Positions 45,001 to 57,003 of a stretch of 64,000 nucleotides of DNA are shown in pieces. Where the stretch lies: contig OY776120.1 of NCBI GenBank assembly GCA_963675135.1, positions 27,649,055 to 27,713,054 on the forward strand, in the 5' to 3' direction. Both the position numbers and the translations under genes were made by a program. This DNA comes from Galeopsis tetrahit (taxonomy: Eukaryota > Streptophyta > Magnoliopsida > Lamiales > Lamiaceae). Below the pieces are notes generated by a model. That model saw only the letters and a list, made by a program, of their open reading frames with translations, was not told where the DNA came from and did no database searches. Each line of letters begins with the position of its first letter. Within the stretch, counting starts at the first letter, position 1.

Positions 45001-46212
45001 AGTTCTTGACAACCCTGTCTTCATGTCTCAGCCTCCTGGCTTTGTTGATCCTCAACATCCTGATCATGTTTGTCGCCTTAAGAAGGCTCTATATGGCCTT
45101 CGCCAGGCCCCTCTTGCCTGGTACCAGCGTTTTAGCACATTTCTGTTCAGCTTGGGCTTCTCTCAGAGTCGTTCTGACTCGTCTCTCTTTCATCTGCATC
45201 AGGGTAATTCTATTATTTATCTCCTTTTGTATGTTGATGATATCATTGTTACAGGCAATGATTCTGCTTCCCTTCGTCGCTTTATTGCTCGTACTGGTGA
45301 CGAATTTGCTATCAAGGATCTTGGCTCTTTGAGTTATTTCCTTGGCCTTGAGGTCTCCTCCACTGACGCTGGTTTGTTTGTTGGCCAGACCAAGTATGCA
45401 CTTGACATCCTTGAGCGTGCAGACTTGGTCGAGGCTAAACCTGTCTCAACTCCCTTAGCAACAGGTGAATCACTTGTCAGCACAGGTCCTACGTTCAAGG
45501 ATCCCACCCTATATCGATCGCTTGTTGGTGCTTTGCAGTATTTAACTATCACTAGACCTGATCTCTCGTATGCTGTAAGCTCTGTGAGTCAGTTCCTCCA
45601 GTCTCCAACGGAGGACCATTTTCTGGCAGTTAAGCGTATCCTTCGCTACGTGAAAGGTACAATTCATTTCGGTTTATCCTTCATTAAGCGCTCGGATATT
45701 TCCATTCTGGCCTATTCTGATGCAGACTGGGCTCGCTGCATTGAGACTCGTCGTTCGACATATGGTACTCTATTTTTCTTGGAGGTAATCTTGTATCCTG
45801 GAGTGCCAAGAAACAACCGACTGTTTCTCGCTCTAGTTGTGAATCTGAGTACCGTGCTATGGCCAATGCTGCGGCCGAACTTGTTTGGGTTATCAATCTT
45901 CTGAAGGAACTTCGAGTTCTTCCTTCTACTCGGCCTACTCTGTTATGTGATAACAAAAGCGCCATCTTTCTGAGTCAAAATCCTGTTGCACACAAGAGAG
46001 CCAAGCATATAGATTTGGATTATCACTTTGTTCGTGAGCTAGTGTCTTTGGGCAGAATTTCTACCGGGTTTGTCCCATCTCATCTACAGCTAGCAGATAT
46101 CTTCACTAAGAGTCTTCCGCGTCCAGCCTTTGAGTTTTTACGTTCCAAGCTTTGCGTGTGTCTTCACCCCACGCAGCGCTTGACGGGGGGTAATAGAGAT
46201 AATGTTAAATAG
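42032..46212 (+). pseudogene. copia gag-pol polyprotein with one late frameshift
   Basis: Reads open from ATG 42032 to about 45766, and in the +1 frame from there to TAA at 46212. In order: gag (LEASTYLMWRRQTIHM), a zinc knuckle CQLCRGEHYADKC (about 42887) one residue shorter than the usual CX2CX4HX4C, protease WYLDSGASAHM (about 43015), integrase HLRLGH, DLWGPAP, FQSDGGTEFVNG and NGRAERKHRH, reverse transcriptase RHKARLVAQGFTQ, LDVKNAFLNG and YVDDIIVTG (about 45235), then RNase H AYSDADWARCIETRRSTYGT. A single missing base near 45765 shifts the frame in RNase H; the remainder (ESEYRAMANAAAELVW, HIDLDYHFVRE) is intact downstream. The stop codon lies inside the 3' LTR, so the last seven codons are LTR sequence. 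Confidence 0.93.
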
Positions 46213-46404
46213 TATTATTTGTTAGAGATTTTATTGTATTCTTAGAATATATCTTTTATGATTTGGTCTTCCTATAATTGTGGAAGTTTGTTGTAGACTT
46301 TGTAAATCTCACTATTATATATTTCAGAATACTCAATCACCAGATTACGGTGATTTTCCTCTCAATTATTCTTTTCCAAAATATGTATTCTACATATTTT
46401 GTTA
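46191..46404 (+). repeat. 3' LTR of the copia element
   Basis: 214 bp, one base different from the 5' LTR. It follows the polypurine tract directly. Confidence 0.93.
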
Positions 46405-46409
46405 CTCTC

Positions 46410-47410
46410 TTTTTTTACATAAATAAATGTAAACATATGTTTAACTAATTATCTAAAGTTCAACTGTCATTTATCTAAACTAGGAAAGCTTGAGTGATTA
46501 CTGATTAGATCACTACTATCTAGAATTGTTTGATTATGAGTTCGTGTTAAGAAGATGGGTTGAACAAAAAATATGACCGAACGCGCCTGGAATTTTGTTG
46601 AAAAATATATTTTGAACTTATTATTCAACTTGAGATTTGTACAATTTATAGAGTGCTCAAGTTTTAGAGCCTTCTATTCAAACTAACTATTGTTAAATAT
46701 AATTAACTTGAAACTACTCTTCTTCTACATTATTCTATAGACATGTGAGGTACATGAGGGTTTGCATGTGCATGTGTTCATGCATGGCTATATAATTCAA
46801 TAAATTTATAATGAACTTTATTACTCTTAATTATTTGGATTAAAAAAAATAATAATAATTTTGTGATGCAGTTGCAGATTTAATGGCGTTGGACAAATTA
46901 TCAACGGGACATTCAATTCATTATTCATCAAAGCAATTTGGGACCCACTAATCAGCTAGTACTATTAATTATATATTAAATTTTCAAACTTTGGATTATT
47001 TGGTCGGAATCCTATTTATATCACACATTCGAGCCCACGCTCACATTTTTTGTCATTTTGAAAATTTTCCGATAAAAGGGATGCTAATTAGACCAAAAAA
47101 AAAAATTAAAAGAGAAAAAACTTAAAGAATATAAACTGATGGTTAAATTATACTATGATGTCATATGATTTTTTCTTTATTTTTTGAACCAAATTTAGTT
47201 TTAGTGATATACTTAATTATGAAGAATTCCTATTTTTATAGAAGAAAACAAAATTGTTTTGTACAAATATTTTTATTAAAAATAAGGATCATTCTTTTCC
47301 TTGCATCGATCATTTTACTATCTATTTTCCACCAACAGAGAAAACGACACGCCGAGGAATTTCAAATTAATTTTTGAGTTGGATTTCGTCTTCTTATTTC
47401 AAATGCACGG
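46410..47410. other. AT-rich intergenic, no gene seen
   Basis: The sequence around the copia insertion resembles 48515-48560 (CAAATCAAATTA(C/T)GACTTTATTTT), so both are copies of one older repeat. Nothing else is recognised. Confidence 0.5.
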
Positions 47411-48498
47411 TATAAGAGGCTCTAATTTACGTATTTATACTTACCTTTAAAACTTAATTGATATCTAGAAGCGATGTAGAAGATATGCAGATCACGTCAG
47501 CCGCTCACCGTTATTCATATCGGGTTCGGTTTTTCCTTCACTTCTCGCCGTCCATCCACCGCTGCGGTCTAGATCCGCCACCGCCGTTGCTGCCCTGACC
47601 TGCCGCTTTGCAGATCTGTCGCCACTCGTTTTATGTAGGTTTTTCTAGTCTTTAGTTGGGGTCAATGGGCGATTATCCTAATGGAGCTACGGTGACCGTG
47701 TGGATGAGTGCCCCGTTGATCCCGTTTTATTTCGTTTAGTTTTTTAGTTTTTTTCGGTTCTTAGTTTCTTTGTTTTGGAGCCTTGTATCTCTTTGTGGAG
47801 CTTCGTGTGCTTGATGTGGATTTTTTTTTAGTAGGTCTATGGCCTTAGATATAGGTACTTGGTGGAGCTTTGTCTCTATTTTTTAGTCTCTTTCTTTTGA
47901 TAGGAGAATACGCATGTTTGTTTTGGGATGGGAAATCCGGATTTGGGATTTCGAAACTCCACCCCCGTTACACTTTGGGATTTTGATTCAGGATTTCAAA
48001 ATCTCACCCTATAAACCTATAAACCCTATAAAAGTCAACCCTATAAATACCTACAAATCACCTATAAATACCTACAAACCACCTATAAAACCTATAATCC
48101 TATACTATAAAGTTAAATCCTACCCTACATAAATTCCAAAACAAATACAAAACACAAAAAGCATTAGGATTTTGAAATCCACTAGATTTTGAAATCCGGA
48201 TTTCAAAATCCTCAAAATCCCAAAACAAACATGCCCTTAGTGTAGGGTTGTTTTTTTGTATTGTTAGGAGAGATCCTGTAGTCATTGAGAGGCAAAGGGT
48301 ACCCTCGTTCTCTCTTCTTTGCGATTGGAAGGACAGCGATACCATATGAATCTGTCTAATTTAGAGATCAAGAGTTTGAACGTGAAGAAATTGTAATTGT
48401 ACGATGTATTGATCTTGTAAACTCTAAAAAAAAAATGATATAAGACTCAAATGAGTTAATTGATATAAGAGGCTCTAATTTACGTATTTATACTTACC
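47411..48498 (+). repeat. direct repeats around a retroposon-like insert
   Basis: An identical 35-bp sequence (TATAAGAGGCTCTAATTTAC...) occurs at 47411-47445 and 48464-48498, and TTAATTGATAT occurs at 47454 and 48456. The insert has a GC-rich, exon-like start (about 47495-47620), a T-rich middle and an A10 run at 48426-48435. It resembles the 3' end of a LINE or a processed transcript, but no protein can be read. Confidence 0.4.
47911..48236. mobile_element. foldback MITE
   Basis: Ends GCATGTTTGTTTTGGGAT and ATCCCAAAACAAACATGC with GAAATCCGGATTT words inside both arms. The central part has repeats of CCTATAAATACCTACAAA. No coding region. The target duplication is unclear. Confidence 0.75.
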
Positions 48499-49494
48499 AT
48501 TTTATAAATATTTTTGTTCAAATCAAATTATGACTTTATTTTTCTCAGTTACATAAATGTAAAAGTACTTACACTTTTATAAAATATTATTCATCTAAAA
48601 ATATTCATATACTCTAAAGTACTTTTATAATTACACACACAAGAGAGAAAAAAAAAAAAAAGACAAGGCACAGATCAGTAACAGTTACTATAATTTTTTT
48701 AAAACCAGCCACACTACGTATATATTTTTAAATTATTAAAAAGCACAATAATATTTTCATTGAACTGAAAATGGATATACAATTAACAAAAAATTATTCT
48801 CAATATATAATTGAGAAGATTTTGAGTAATGATGAGGATGACACTATGAGAATGATTAAAAGGGAATACACGTGAGTGATGTTTTAGCACTAAAGTAATA
48901 AACATCCATCATTATCCTCTATTATTAACAATTATTGCTTAACTCACGTATCACCAAAACCATTATCTTTCTATTTTCAATATAATGATATTGTGGCTTT
49001 TTAGTGTATAACATTACTTTACTCTACAAAGTTATTAATTTTGTTTTTTAGGCGTTTCACCAGTTAATTTTTTAATTTATTTCTACACTAGTGCAATATT
49101 ACGCGAGATTGTAAAAATATATATATAAAAAAAAATAAAAATAAAAACTGGTCAAAGGAAGGGAGAGAATTTTAAAATTAAATAAATTAACTGCATGAAA
49201 AGAAAAAAAAAAGCAGTTACACATAAATTTTTTTAGAAATTCTATAAAATTAGGAAAATTAAAATGGAGAAAAATTGGAATGACACCTAAAAAAGAATGG
49301 ATTCAGAATTAGTATATAAGGGTATATTTTCTATCAATCTCTATATATCTTTTTTTTTACTTTTTTTTTTCCAATCTCTATACTTAAAGATATTTATTGG
49401 GCTGGTCTTATTCTTATGGGGTTAACCCTATAAGACCACGTATTAAATATGTTAGAGCTTTAACTATTTCATTCTTAATAGTCCTACAATAGTT
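48499..49494. other. AT-rich intergenic, no gene seen
   Basis: Only AT-rich sequence and short homopolymers. No coding region or clear repeat. Confidence 0.5.
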
Positions 49495-49499
49495 GTGAC

Positions 49500-51237
49500 T
49501 GTTGGGATACTCATCCAATCTCTAATCTGATTGTAATTTATTATGTTTAGTTTTGATGGCAAAAAATATATCAATAGAGTAAGTGTTAGTATAATTATTT
49601 GTAATCTAGTAATAGGTTATCTAAATTGTTCTATAAAGTTTAGAAATATTGAAATAGAGTCTAAGTCTTAGTCAGTGGATTAGATGTATGTATATTAGCT
49701 GATACCTCATCTGGTTAAACTCGCGTATGCTCAAGACTTGAAGAGTAGAAGACTAAAGACTAAAAGACCTCGAAGCTCATTAGTTGAATCAGTTTTTAAG
49801 GTTGTTGTATACCTTATCAGCCGATAGAAGCTATATGATAATCTGCAATAAATTAGAAGACGTATTCAGCATATATGAGCTTCACCTCATCTTGTCTAAG
49901 AAGAAGCCTTAGAGAGCATTGAAGTCTAGTCCATCTGAATGTTCAGATGACAGTTAGCATTTAAGATGAAAACACATTGAAGAAGAGGCATTCATTAAAG
50001 ATGCATTGAAGGCAAAAATAACAGAAGACAAAGAGAATGTTGGACTACGTCTGTAAATAGAACACAAGACATATAGTCTAACAACTCGGCTGATGTGGAT
50101 CAATGAGAAGATGTCAGCACAGCTATTTGAGTTGACTTGGACTAGGTTGCAGAGATTTTTTGCAGGATCGTACACAACATTAAATGGACATTTAATACAC
50201 ATTCTCATTTAAGGAAATGTCGTACCAGAAAACAAGGAATACATCAAATCAGAAAAATTTCATACCAAATATAGAAGGATTGCATGCAACAGCTAGTTTC
50301 TCACCAACGACTAGTTTGAAGTTCAAATCCTCTATAAATACATGATTTGTTCTTTGGAACATTTTACGGAAACTCCACAAGTTAGAACTCAAGAAATCAG
50401 CATATATCAAGAACATCAAGCTTTCTAAAACCATATCGAGTTTTTTAGAGCCAGAAAAGATTTTCTATCCTTAGCTCTAAGTTTTCGATCCTAAGCCGCC
50501 TTTTAGATTCATATCTTTAGTGCTTAGAAATACCAGTGTGATTCTCATCACATTGAGTTTGTTATACACATACATTTACATTTCCAGTTTAGAAAACCAA
50601 TTGTAAAGGGTACTTGTTTTCTAACCAACAAGTAGATCCGTACACACCAAGGCAAGTGTATCTTGATTAAAAGTCTTCTTTTGAGACTATAAAGTTAGCA
50701 AGGAATATAATTTCACTATCTGATTAGTGAGAGTGGACGTCGAACAAGTTGTTCGAATCACTATAAATATTGTGTTGTTTACAACTTTATTTACTTACAG
50801 TCTATCGTTTATATTGTTCATATTTCGGTTAAAATCATAAGTTTTCAAAAGAGTCAAAACTCGCAAGTATAGTTTTATAAATTAGCAAATATCGATATAA
50901 GTTGATATCATTTATTGTTTAAAGTCATTCTTTATTCAAATGTTTTCATTCAACCCACAAGTCTAAACATTTAGAGCCTACACATTTCCGTACCTATAGC
51001 TGTTAAGATAGCTTTCCAACTGACCAACTTATTTAAGCAATCAATAGGTTTGCTATCTTGATTTGTTATACACACTAGCACTCTAGATCAGATCATATAT
51101 TTGCATCAAACGATAGAGCATATAGCTATTCTAATCATCTCATCTGATCAGCACGCAAAAAGTGTATAAAATTAGAAAGTTTATTCACCCCTCCTCCCTA
51201 GACTTTCTCACCATTGATACACGTTTTGGGACCAATA
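49500..51237. mobile_element. 1.74-kb solo LTR (copia, Sire/Maximus-like)
   Basis: Starts TGTTGGGATACTCATCC and ends GGGACCAATA, with the 5-bp target duplication GTGAC at 49495-49499 and 51238-51242. It contains a TATA box (CTCTATAAATAC, about 50330) and near the end TTTATTCACCCCTCCTCCCT, typical of Sire-type LTR ends. The start also resembles the partial LTR at 63740 (TTTTAGTTTTGATGG). Confidence 0.85.
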
Positions 51238-51242
51238 GTGAC

Positions 51243-51664
51243 GTAACCCTATTCCTAGCGGACCACGTGCTAAACGGACTATGATAATCTTTAAAAAAAA
51301 AATTAAGATTTAAAATTAAAAGTCACATGTTGCATGTCCAACAATCAAATGAAATAACAAAATAAATAATTTGTTAAGAATTGATAAATGAGAAATATAT
51401 ATTTCAATGGTAGATAGGCGGCTGGATATTGGGTAAATCGATAATCACGTATATGCGTAATGCCCTAATTTGGTAAGGGTATTTAGGTAATGGTATGCAT
51501 TAAAGTAATAAGTTGAATGGATTGAACTAAATTATTAGCCATTTTATAAAATTTAATCATTTGATGGCTCAAATTGAATGATCAAAATTTAAATGTATAC
51601 TTGGGAGATGTGGATGGAGGATTGGTAATTGGAAAAGCATACTTTGGGTAACATCAAACATAGA
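51243..51664. other. intergenic, no gene seen
   Basis: AT-rich, no coding region recognised. Confidence 0.5.
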
Positions 51665-53990
51665 GTTCATCACATTTAAAGTGAGATTGATACTCTTCTT
51701 GCAAAAGAACCTGGTGAGGTTGGTTAGGATGTGATCCATACTAAAGAGGCACAGTGCGTAAAAGCCTTAATAAGGCCAAGGGCCTCTTTCACTCGACGGG
51801 TATTTTGTGCACTAAGGAGAGTGACATTAATGAGGTGGTTGAAGGATACTTTAGAGAAATATACATCAAAACACATCCAACAACGGATGACATCAGTATG
51901 GTTACGAGGTGGGTACAACTGAGGGTTACCATGGACATGAATAACTTCCTTTACTCTACGCTATCGGTCGAGGAAGTGGGGAGAGCAATTTTTAACTTGG
52001 GCCCCACAAAATCCCCGGGTCCAGAGATGGTTTTAATGTTGAATTCTTTCAAAAGATGTGGAAAGTTGCTGGTCTAGAAATTACCTCGACTATTTGTCGG
52101 AAGGTTAATCAGAGTGGTACTCTTGGTGAATGGAACAAGGTACGATTTGTGCTCATCCCGAAGGTTAATCACCCACAATAGGTTAAAGACTTCCATCTGA
52201 TTACTCTTTCAAATGTGTGTTACAGGATCCTTGCTAGAACTCTAGCGAATAAGCTTAAAAGGATAATAAGGGATATATTGGATTATCATCAAAGCGCATT
52301 CATCTCGAGAGGCTTATCTCGGACAACGTTTTGCTCGGTTTTTAATGCATGCACTAACTTAGACATAATAAGAGTCATGGGGGCTACGCGGCCCTTAAAC
52401 TCGATATGTCCAAAGCATATGACATAATTGAATGGCCTTTTTTTGGAAAAGATGCTTCTTCAGCTTGGTTGGGAATCAGTGGGTCAAGGTTATTATGGAA
52501 TGTGTAACCTCAGTGTTGTATGACTTCACTTTGAACGAACAAGTCTTTGGGAACATTCTTCCCTCGCGAGGCCTTCGTCAGGGGGACCCCTTGTCCCCTT
52601 TCTTTTTTGTGTTATGTGCCCAAGGATTATCTTCCCTATTCTGCCACCTTTCGCAGGAAAATCTTATTCAAGGGGTAAGGATATATAGCTAGGGAAGCAT
52701 CTGAGATTACACATCTTTTCTTTGCAAATGATAACCTTCTTTTTTTTAAGGCTTTCAGGGACAATATTGTGCATCTTAAGAAGGGACTCGAAGTCTACCA
52801 AATGGGCACAAGGACAGATGACTAATTTTGAAAAGTTTGCGGTTACCTTTAACCCTTACACTAACCAAGCGGGACAGCTTATGGTGCGGGGCATTGGAAA
52901 TCAGGAGGACTCAAGGCCGAAAAATTTACTTGGGTCTACCAACCTTTTTCTCTCAAAGCAAAATGGTTGTGCAATTTGGCTATCTTAAAGATAGGATGGC
53001 AAGTACAGTCCATGCCTGGAAAATAAAAGATTTCTCTGAATGAGGTAAATAAGTCTTAATTAAAGTGGTGCTTCAAGCAATCCCAACGTATGGCATGACG
53101 TGTTTTAGGCTACCCATATCTTTATATCTAAATATGGAAAGTATATGTGCGAAATTCTGGAAGGGAACTACAAAACATAATAGAAAGGTGTATTGGCTGC
53201 GCTGGGAGAAATTGTGCAGTACTAAGGGAGACGGGGGTTTGGGAATTATGAGATTTGCGGAATTTAATAAAGTTTTTCTTGCCAAGCAAGTATGGAGAAT
53301 TATGAATACCCCTGAATCTCTCGTGGCAAAAGTGTTTAAGGCAAGGTATTTTAAACATGGGGACATTCTAGAAGTAGATATTGGTCCTAACCCATTATAT
53401 GTCTAGCGCTCATTGTGTTGGAGTAGGGACATTATTGTAGAAGGTGCCCGATGAAAAATTAGGGATGGAACAAGAGTTGGGATATTCAGAGAGGCTTGGG
53501 TACAAGGCTTGAGTAAATGATGCATAATATCCAGAATTGACAGTGGATCAACGGTTAGCAGATTTATTACATCGAGTGGGCGTTGGGATGATCAACTGGT
53601 TGGGGCAGCATCTCTACCCTTTGAAGCGGAATGCATTATTCAGACCCATATCGACACTTCTAGTTCATGTGATACCCATTACTAGGGTCTTTAAAAGAAA
53701 GATATGTATACAGTTAAATTGGGTTATAGACAGGAACATGATATACATGTTCTGGGGTCAAGAGACACCCCGTCGACGTCGGCTTGTACGGGAGATCCGT
53801 GGTGGAAACGTATTTGGAGTATCGAGGTACCACCCAAGGTGAGGATCTTTTGTGGAAGGTCTACAAAGATATTGTGGCTACAAAATGAAATTTGGCAGAC
53901 CACCACGTTCCCATTCCGCAAATTTGGCAGACCACCCGAATTGGGTCGGAGCTTTAACTCCCGATCGACCTCTTCCATCCTAAAAAAGAA
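51665..53990 (+). pseudogene. LINE L1 ORF2 remnant (reverse transcriptase and C-terminal finger)
   Basis: Read across all three plus frames: SEIDTLLAKE (51665), FNLGPTKSPGP, then TLSNVCYRILARTLANKLKR and DYHQSAFISRGL, the RT segment LPSRGLRQGDPLSPFFFVLC (about 52560), YLGLPTFFSQSK, VLQAIPTYGMTCFRLP, FWKGTTKHNRKVYWLRWEKL and GGLGIMRFAEFNKVFLAKQV, and finally WWKRIWSIEVPPKVRIFC, the zf-RVT region. The endonuclease domain and a poly(A) tail are missing, and there are many frameshifts and stops. It is an old, doubly truncated copy. Confidence 0.9.
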
Positions 53991-55392
53991 AATAGGTATG
54001 CGGGGAAGTTATGACTTTAATATCATGGGGTTTAATATCCATGATAAATAGTAAAAGTGTGTATTGTTTTAAGATTTTGATATGGTGGTGATTTTACTTT
54101 ATGTCAAATTAACTAGTGGGTGTGTTATTTAAAATTGTATTGAAAAAAATAAGTAGTTTATAGGTAATTTTAGGTGTAAATCAAGATTGATTCACCTTGT
54201 TTTGAAACTTTTTGTTACCGACTTCTGCGAACTATGAAGCATGTCAAGAGTACGTGTTTTTCAAAATAAAATGAAGGATGATTATCAATGAGATTCTATG
54301 ATTGACTATATTTAAAAAAAAATTATTTAAAGACATTAATTATGATTCTATAATCGATAAATTCTACCAAGCAAAAATTCATATTACTTTTTTTTTTTTA
54401 CCAGAATAGTCTAACTAATTCTAAATTTTAATTAATTTGACATAAAATTTTTGAATTCCTTATCGGCATCTAGTACAAATTAAATACTTCCTCCAACCCA
54501 AGAGAATTTACACTCTTGGAATGACACACATTTTAAAAAATGTGTAAGAAAAAGTGTAATGAATAATATTTTAAAGGCTAGTTTTGTAAACTTTTATAAA
54601 TAAAATGAAGAAAAAGTAAATTAAGTGTGAAAATGTAATGACATATGAGTAAATCCTTTTATATAGTAATAGGGAGTTTACATTGATGATGTGTCGTGGT
54701 TAATTTCGCTTGTGTGTCATAATTTAAAGAGATTGTTAATTTTAAAAAGTATGATGTGTAATTAAGTTATTGGTTGAGTAAGATATGATCCATAAACTAT
54801 TTCAAAATATTATATTCCTATTAATTATTGAATTTTCTTCCTAATTAATTATTTATTTATTTATTTAAGGTGTTGTGGTTGATATGAAATGTTAAAATTT
54901 TTATTATATTAATATTGACTAAATAAATTAATTTTTATTTACTTAACTTTATTGTAGTATTTATTTTATTCTTAAGCTTTGTTTATTTTTAAATGATTTA
55001 ATGTACTTCGGAGTAAAATACAATCTAAAATGTATTTTTATTGGTCTGTATTGAATTTTATTTTATAATTACTTTTATCTTAATTAAATTTTTCCTGTAA
55101 TTATTTTAAATTTATAAGTTTAATGTAATTAAAAAATAAAGCTCGAAAATATATATGTAAAACTTATTATATAATTTTATGCATATTTATTATATAAATA
55201 ATTATATTATTTTACAAGATTAACAAATTTGTTATATATACATAATACACTACTCCTATAATATAGAACCCCCTTATATACTAATAGGGAGTTTAAATTG
55301 ATGATGTGTCATCTTGTGGTTAATTTCGTTTATGTGTCTGGTTAATTTGGCTTATGTGTCATAATTTAAGAAGGTCGTTAATTTTAAAAAGG
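53991..55392. other. AT-rich intergenic with a repeated segment
   Basis: No gene. A segment with ACTAATAGGGAGTTTA and TTGATGATGTGTC occurs at 54658-54752 and again at 55270-55393. TTATTTAAGGTGTTGTGGTT occurs at 54862 and 57396. This points to an unclassified repeat family. A Stowaway-like end TACTTCCTCCAACCCA lies at 54486. Confidence 0.45.
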
Positions 55393-56402
55393 GTTAATTA
55401 CAAATTAAATCACCACCTTTCGAACATTTGCAATCTAATCTAAATTTTAAAATAATTACAAATAAATCATCAAGTTTAAATATTATTGCAAATTAGACTT
55501 CTTAGAAGTCTACTTTATCTCTGAATCATATCTTATGATATTTGGTTTGATTAAAAAATAATATTATTTTATTAAGGTGTTGTTATGTCAGTAAAAACTC
55601 TAAATTATGTTAGATCTGAAGACAATTAAAATTGTCAAAAATACTAAATTGCAACAATATTTAAAATTTGTGATTTATTTACAATTATTAGGGGTGAAAA
55701 CGGATCGGATATTTTTTGACCGATCCGGAACCGTATCCGATCGGATACGAATTCGGTATAAAAATTTAGTATCCGGGCGGATACGGATAGTTGACTTCGG
55801 ATTCGGATTCGGATTCGGAATACATAATATCCAACCGTATTCGAGTTTTTCCATATTTTATCGGATATTATCCGGATAATAAATCCGGATACCCAGATTT
55901 TTTAATATATTTTATTTTATATTTTATATTAATTTTATTAAAGCTCTATTATAACTTATAACATTATTGGGCCTTATTAAAAACTAAAAAGCCTAAACCC
56001 TCACCCCCAGCGTCCGCCGCCCTCTCCTCCTTCCCTTCCCTTTTTGGCCCCTGCACGGCTGCACCCCCAGCCCCGACCCCCGTCGTCGACCGCCCGTCCC
56101 AGCCCCCATCTTGACGTCGCTACCACCCTGCATCCCGAGCCCCGATTAGATTCAGAGATAAATTTAAGGTACAAATTGTTGAAACTCCATTAAATGAAAT
56201 GGAGGAAAATTGAGGAGGTGGTTCTTAGTGTGCTTGTATTTTGTTGTACATTACTTTTTCTTTAATTTCTTATATTACCCACTAAACTACATGAAAATTT
56301 ATAAATAGAGTAAGTATTTATGTGTACTGTGTACATTCGAACATTTGCACGCATATCATAAATTGAATGATAATTGGGCGAACTGTGAATCAGATTGGGC
56401 AA

Positions 56403-57003
56403 ATGGAAGGAGATCCACCGTCGCCGATCAACCTTGCCGTCGGTGAGATGTCCGTCGCCGCCTATTCACAGCCTCTGAATGTCCTTCCCAAACCTAGCAC
56501 ATCCATCCAAGAAATTAGGTTAGATCTCCACTTTAATTTAATCTGAATTAATTCAAGAACTCATTAATTTTTCTGCTTTGTTTCATATTATTTCTCATTA
56601 ATTCAAGAATATTCTTTGAAAATGGTTTATGTAGGGAAAGTGCAAGAAGTGTGGCTGTATCATCTACAGCAGAAAATCCTATTGATGTTGATGCAATAGA
56701 TAAAGAAGTGCATGCCGAGCCTCAAGCAAAGAAACAAAAGAAGACTACATCGGAGGTTTAACTACTACACATTTAAGCTTGGAGAGCTTTTAGAAGAGCT
56801 CTCCAAGTGGGAGCTCTCCAAGCTAAATTGCACTTGGAGAGCCCTTAATTACACTTGGAGAGCTCTTAAGCTTGGACAACTCCCACTTGGAGAGCTCTTT
56901 TCAAAGCTCTCCAAGCTTAAATGTGTAGTAGTTGGAAGCACTTTGTTAGGGCCAAAGAAACCATTGAGGAGAATGGCAAGAATACTGAGATAGTTTGGGT
57001 ATA
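56403..57003 (+). pseudogene. N-terminal part of a hAT transposase (BED finger), split by a MITE
   Basis: Exon 1 (ATG 56403 to 56518) encodes MEGDPPSPINLAVGEM and continues to a GT donor. Exon 2 from 56635 encodes ESARSVAVSSTAENPIDVDA and EPQAKKQKKTTSEV. After the MITE (56761-56932) the frame goes on with WKHFVRAKETIEENG and ends at a TAA at about 57001-57003. SEV-WKHF followed by charged residues is the start of a BED zinc finger as in DAYSLEEPER-like proteins. The cysteines and all of the catalytic core are absent. Confidence 0.7.
56761..56932. mobile_element. foldback MITE (family copy 2) inside the BED-finger exon
   Basis: ACTACTACACATTTAAGCTT to CTTAAATGTGTAGTAGT, the same sequence as 21706-21850 except for an extra TTACACTTGGAGAGC-type segment near 56850. 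Removing about 174 bp restores the reading frame exactly, with no obvious target duplication. Confidence 0.92.

Larger units (their letters stand above)
41648..46404 (+). mobile_element. young Ty1/copia retrotransposon, nearly complete
   Basis: LTRs of 214 bp at 41648-41861 and 46191-46404 differ at one base (about 41678 against 46221). The target duplication CTCTC lies at 41643-41647 and 46405-46409. The primer-binding site TGGTATCAGC (initiator tRNA-Met type) directly follows the 5' LTR, and the polypurine tract ends GACGGGGGG before the 3' LTR. One long gag-pol frame fills it. The short LTRs and gag style suit the Ale/Retrofit group. Confidence 0.95.

Noticed and set aside
42096..45332. 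Several other frames of 70-140 aa inside the copia gag-pol
   Set aside because: They are overlapped by the 1290-codon copia frame with recognised domains.
56712..56993. A 93-aa frame with repeated LGELLEELSKW and LSKLK words
   Set aside because: It is a reading through the palindromic MITE joined to the BED-finger exon in the wrong frame.
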